A stretch of DNA of 64,000 bases from Tipula vernalis (taxonomy: Eukaryota > Arthropoda > Insecta > Diptera > Tipulidae). A program made the translations under genes and the position numbers. The notes beneath the pieces were generated by a model. It was not told the DNA's origin. It made no database searches and saw nothing but the letters and a program-made list of their open reading frames with translations. The stretch is from the NCBI GenBank assembly GCA_958295665.1, contig OY282559.1, positions 251,529,461-251,593,460 on the forward strand. Reading direction: 5' to 3'. Below, piece by piece: positions 60,701 through 64,000 of this stretch; within the stretch, counting starts at the first letter, position 1, and every line of letters starts with the position of its first letter.

Positions 60701-60984
60701 AAATAAATATATTACTTCTGATTTGTAAACACGAAAAATTATTATTTGAGAAACGAAGATCAGAATTATAAACGGCGGTTAGAAGATAATTAAATAAAAA
60801 TGTCAGGATGTTTTTATTTACACTCTTTATTGATCAACAAGCCGGAAGTAAACTTATTTTTTAGTACAATATGATAGAAATCGGAAATAAAAAGTATTAG
60901 AAATAAACGAAGTTAGCGACATCTATGATAAAAATACAAAAATAATAATATTTAAATTCAAGCAAATTTAGTTATAGATTTTAT
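60700..60984. other. Short intron-like interval
   Basis: I see nothing recognisable. Confidence 0.5.
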
Positions 60985-61551
60985 TGTTGTTGGTGTTATT
61001 ATTATTATTATTATTATTATTGGAGGGCCATGCGGGCGATCAGCCACCTCGCACTGCGACCTAAAAGATCTATTGTGCTGGGCCCTGTTTAATTATCCGT
61101 CCAGTCAATATTCAGGTTCTTAATGAACCTGACAATACTGCCTCGCGGTACGTGATACATACTATCTGGGCTTATTGCTCTCCCTCCTAGATGTTTACTA
61201 CAACAGGTAGTTCATCCATTCATCCATCGGCATATGCTGTTCCACCTTAGATTAGGTTTTTTTGTCAAGGTTTTCTCCTTTAGCGCCGTACTTTAGCCTG
61301 TGCCAAATGGCCTAAAATGTGCCAAATGGCCTTAGTTACCAGTAGTTGACACGAGGAGGCAGCACGTAGACTTGCGAATTATGAACAAGTTTCCCCTTAC
61401 ACAATTGTACCCATCACGCAGCTGCCTAATGACAAGACCAGAACAGTTCACGTGATGCGCAGCCCACTGGAAGGTTACGGAGCTGGTAGATTAAGCTACT
61501 CAACTTTGGTCCCCCCTCCAATAGACGCCAAACCACCTGTTGTTGGTGTTA
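60985..61551 (-). mobile_element. 5'-truncated LINE 3' end with (AAT)n tail and 14-bp duplication
   Basis: The body is 60999-61537. The word TGTTGTTGGTGTTA occurs exactly at 60985-60998 and 61538-61551. On the minus strand the element ends in (AAT)n (60999-61021). It is markedly more GC-rich than its surroundings (for example CACCTCGCACTGCGACC near 61045). A TAA-type tail is known from I-clade LINEs; the clade is inference. The perfect duplication implies a young insertion. Confidence 0.8.
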
Positions 61552-64000
61552 CATAATGTAGAAAATTTGTTTAATGTGTTTCTTTGTATTGAAAAATACC
61601 ATTTTTACTATGGGTGGGTTTCAGTAGAAAACAGTGAAAAATTGTCTCATTAAAAAAGCTCACTAAAAACATAACATACCAATTAACGCTCTATTATCTA
61701 GAGCGATCTGGTAATAAACAGTTGCTTAAAATTCTTGTGTGAGTTTAGAATAATTATAAAATAAATTCCTCACTCACGAAGTCAGCTACTTCGTGGTGTA
61801 CTTTTTTCACCAGAATTGCACCATGTACGTACCTTGAATCGAAAATCTTAAAACTTTAAAGGAGTTTACTAATTCAAATTACACAAGGAAATAAATTAGG
61901 ATAAAAAGCAATTATAATTACTCTTCATTGTGACCTAAGTATTATGTGGCCCTCTTTTACTATTAACCGCAACGGGAATAGTGGGACACAGTTACGAATT
62001 TAAAAATTTTGTTTAAAATCTTTGGAATTTTTCGTAAAAGTAAATAAAATAATTTACTTCGTAAAATTTATGCAATCCCCTTCTTATAAACTAAATTCAT
62101 ATTCATCCCGCGCATTAAAAAAAATATGTACATGATCTCTTCAATCCACCTGGATCAACTTAACTAAAGAGTTTTTTTTTTATTTTGGTACTTCTCCTGA
62201 ACAACCAAATACGTACGAGGAAGGAAAATATTTCTTTACTTTTGTTTTTGGTTGTTCCTGAAGTTATATAAATTTAACATTTTATTTCTTCGTTTTTACT
62301 TTTTCTTCGGAACATATTTTTACTTCTGTTTTTTTTTTGTGTTGTTTTTTTAAATAAAAATTTATGGTACACAACATCTTGTTATTGTATTATGGAAAAA
62401 GTTTTTTTTTTTTCGTTTCGTTCGTTTTAAATTTATGCTTTGTATTTCTATTTATTTTTCCCGTTGTCATTATCGTTAGTCTTAATTTCGACTATATTTT
62501 TATTACAATACTTTTCGAATCTTCAAGTACATAAAATATAATACGAATGTGTGCATATACATATGTGTAATAATAGATCTACTATACACTAACTCTGGTT
62601 GTTCGTTTTCTCTCAGCTAGGAAAATTTATTATCCTTTTTTCTTATTTTACCAACCATGGTCGACTCTGTGTGTTCCTTTCGTTTTAATGTGGGTTAGTT
62701 AGTTTATTGTTCTCTCAAACATTGTGTTTGATTCAACAACATACATAAGAATCAAGATAATTGTTATGGCTTTGGTAATTTAAAAAAAAAAAAAAAACTA
62801 AATTGTATGGCATTAATAGTATAGTGGTCGTAATAATAATAATCCCCTTACACAAAAAATGAATAAAACGGATATCCTTGAAATCGATGTACCTTTTGGG
62901 AGTACCTCGTATATAAAAAAATACGAGAGAGGTGTGTTACAATTGTTAAATATTATTTTTAAACAATTTTTTAAGGCATGTGTGGTGGCTTATTATGAAA
63001 ATACACTTTTTGAATACTTCCTTGACCATAAATAGCACCTATATCATTTATTTTATTGGCCGATTAACCTTTTATTAAAATCCTGATTTATTTTCATTTG
63101 TTCATATGCCATCGTGATTTATATCGATAACGACCGCAATTCAGAATTGCCTAAGATTATATCTTGGCCGCAGGCTTTACATACATGTTTAGTTTTGTGC
63201 AATTGGAGCTAATGCTGCAGTAGGTATAATTTCTATTTAATTTTTCTTAAATCCAAAATACCTTCCGACTAAACAGATTTAATCCAAGCACAATACTTCG
63301 ATCATTTTATTTTTATCGAATTTTATATTTCCAAAAGATTATATTTTCAATTGTCTTCGTCAAGTAGATGGTACAAAATGAGAAAAAAAAATAAAATCAT
63401 CATCTTATGATACATAAATAAAAGTATATAAATATAGACAGAAAGTTATTGATGACATTAGTGGGATGAGTGAGTATATTTTCATTCTTGCAAAGGCAAT
63501 GGCATAAGGCGGCGGCAAATGATGATAATGGTCACTACAGGAAAAGTGTACCAAAAACGAACAAAACAAAAAAATAAACATTTATATATTATACCGTTGG
63601 GAAAAACAACATTGGTAAAATACAACACAAAAAATACTTATCATCCAGAGCGAATATTAAGAGAGGAAAATCGAATCCCCGAACATAGATACTATACATA
63701 AAAACGTGTTCGCCAAACAGACAAACAGAAAAAATTCTCCTTTTTCTGTTTTCGCTTTTCAATAATAAAATGTGTGTGCTTATATAATAAAAATATAAGA
63801 TTACATTGTAATAATTAGACTTTTATCACAAGAAGGAAAATTAATATTTCTAAATATCTTAAAGTTTGATACACAACACACAATAGAAATTATATTTTGT
63901 ACATTTTTTTTTGACATCCCACCCAAAATACATACCAACATAAGTAATGATTAATGCTTTGGGTATACTTATACATTATACTTATCTTAGTTGAAGCAAA
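61552..64000. other. Intron-like AT-rich DNA without a gene
   Basis: There are T-runs near 62172 and 62401 and an A-run near 62780. The 60-codon frame at 63519-63701 has no domain. Nothing else is recognisable. Confidence 0.55.

Overview
This is an AT-rich, repeat-packed stretch of an insect genome, most likely a fly (Diptera). The clues are a broken P-element transposase with a THAP domain, a foldback-type element, BEL/Pao, Jockey-like, mariner, hAT-like and PIF/Harbinger remnants, runs of TACATACATATG-type intronic sequence, and one exon that reads as the first Ig domain of a Roundabout (Robo) receptor. The species cannot be named from the sequence.

Host content: the only host coding sequence I can support is one 187-bp exon (46282-46468, minus strand) with good splice sites. 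The rest of the window therefore looks like very large introns of a robo-family gene transcribed on the minus strand, filled with transposons. Most open reading frames in the window are chance or transposon-derived.

Layout. 0.6-2.2 kb: a dispersed repeat with a TCAATCAA tail in three locally duplicated copies. 5.16-11.41 kb: a 6.25-kb foldback element with 9-bp target duplications. Its arms are inverted arrays of a 189-bp satellite, about 7 monomers against about 23. 12.9-13.3 kb: a minisatellite and a LINE scrap. 15.8-18.3 kb: a P-element transposase pseudogene interrupted by a solo LTR with a 4-bp duplication, followed by a TA-flanked MITE. 19.2-21.2 kb: a Jockey/CR1-like LINE on the minus strand. 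22.9-26.6 kb: transposon scraps, a MITE, a 106-bp tandem repeat and two pieces of an unassigned two-exon protein. 26.7-30.9 kb: a decayed Jockey-like LINE on the plus strand. 32.4-36.8 kb: three inverted-repeat elements. 40.3-43.7 kb: an internally deleted mariner, two LTR copies and a 150-175-bp tandem repeat.

48.7-55.7 kb is a transposon cluster built into (TA)n microsatellite. A hAT-like TIR element (48.77-52.58) and a PIF/Harbinger element (52.68-55.42) sit side by side, with (TA)n on the left, between and on the right. The hAT-like element carries a BEL/Pao remnant, which itself carries a LINE 3' end. The Harbinger element keeps both of its genes, a DDE nuclease and a Myb/SANT-like protein, with only a few lesions. 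57.7-61.6 kb holds a pogo/Tigger-like MITE, another non-LTR reverse transcriptase, a broken N/Q-rich coding segment and a truncated LINE with a perfect 14-bp target duplication. The remainder is gene-free intron-like DNA.

Homology statements rest on recognised motifs read by eye; no database search was run.
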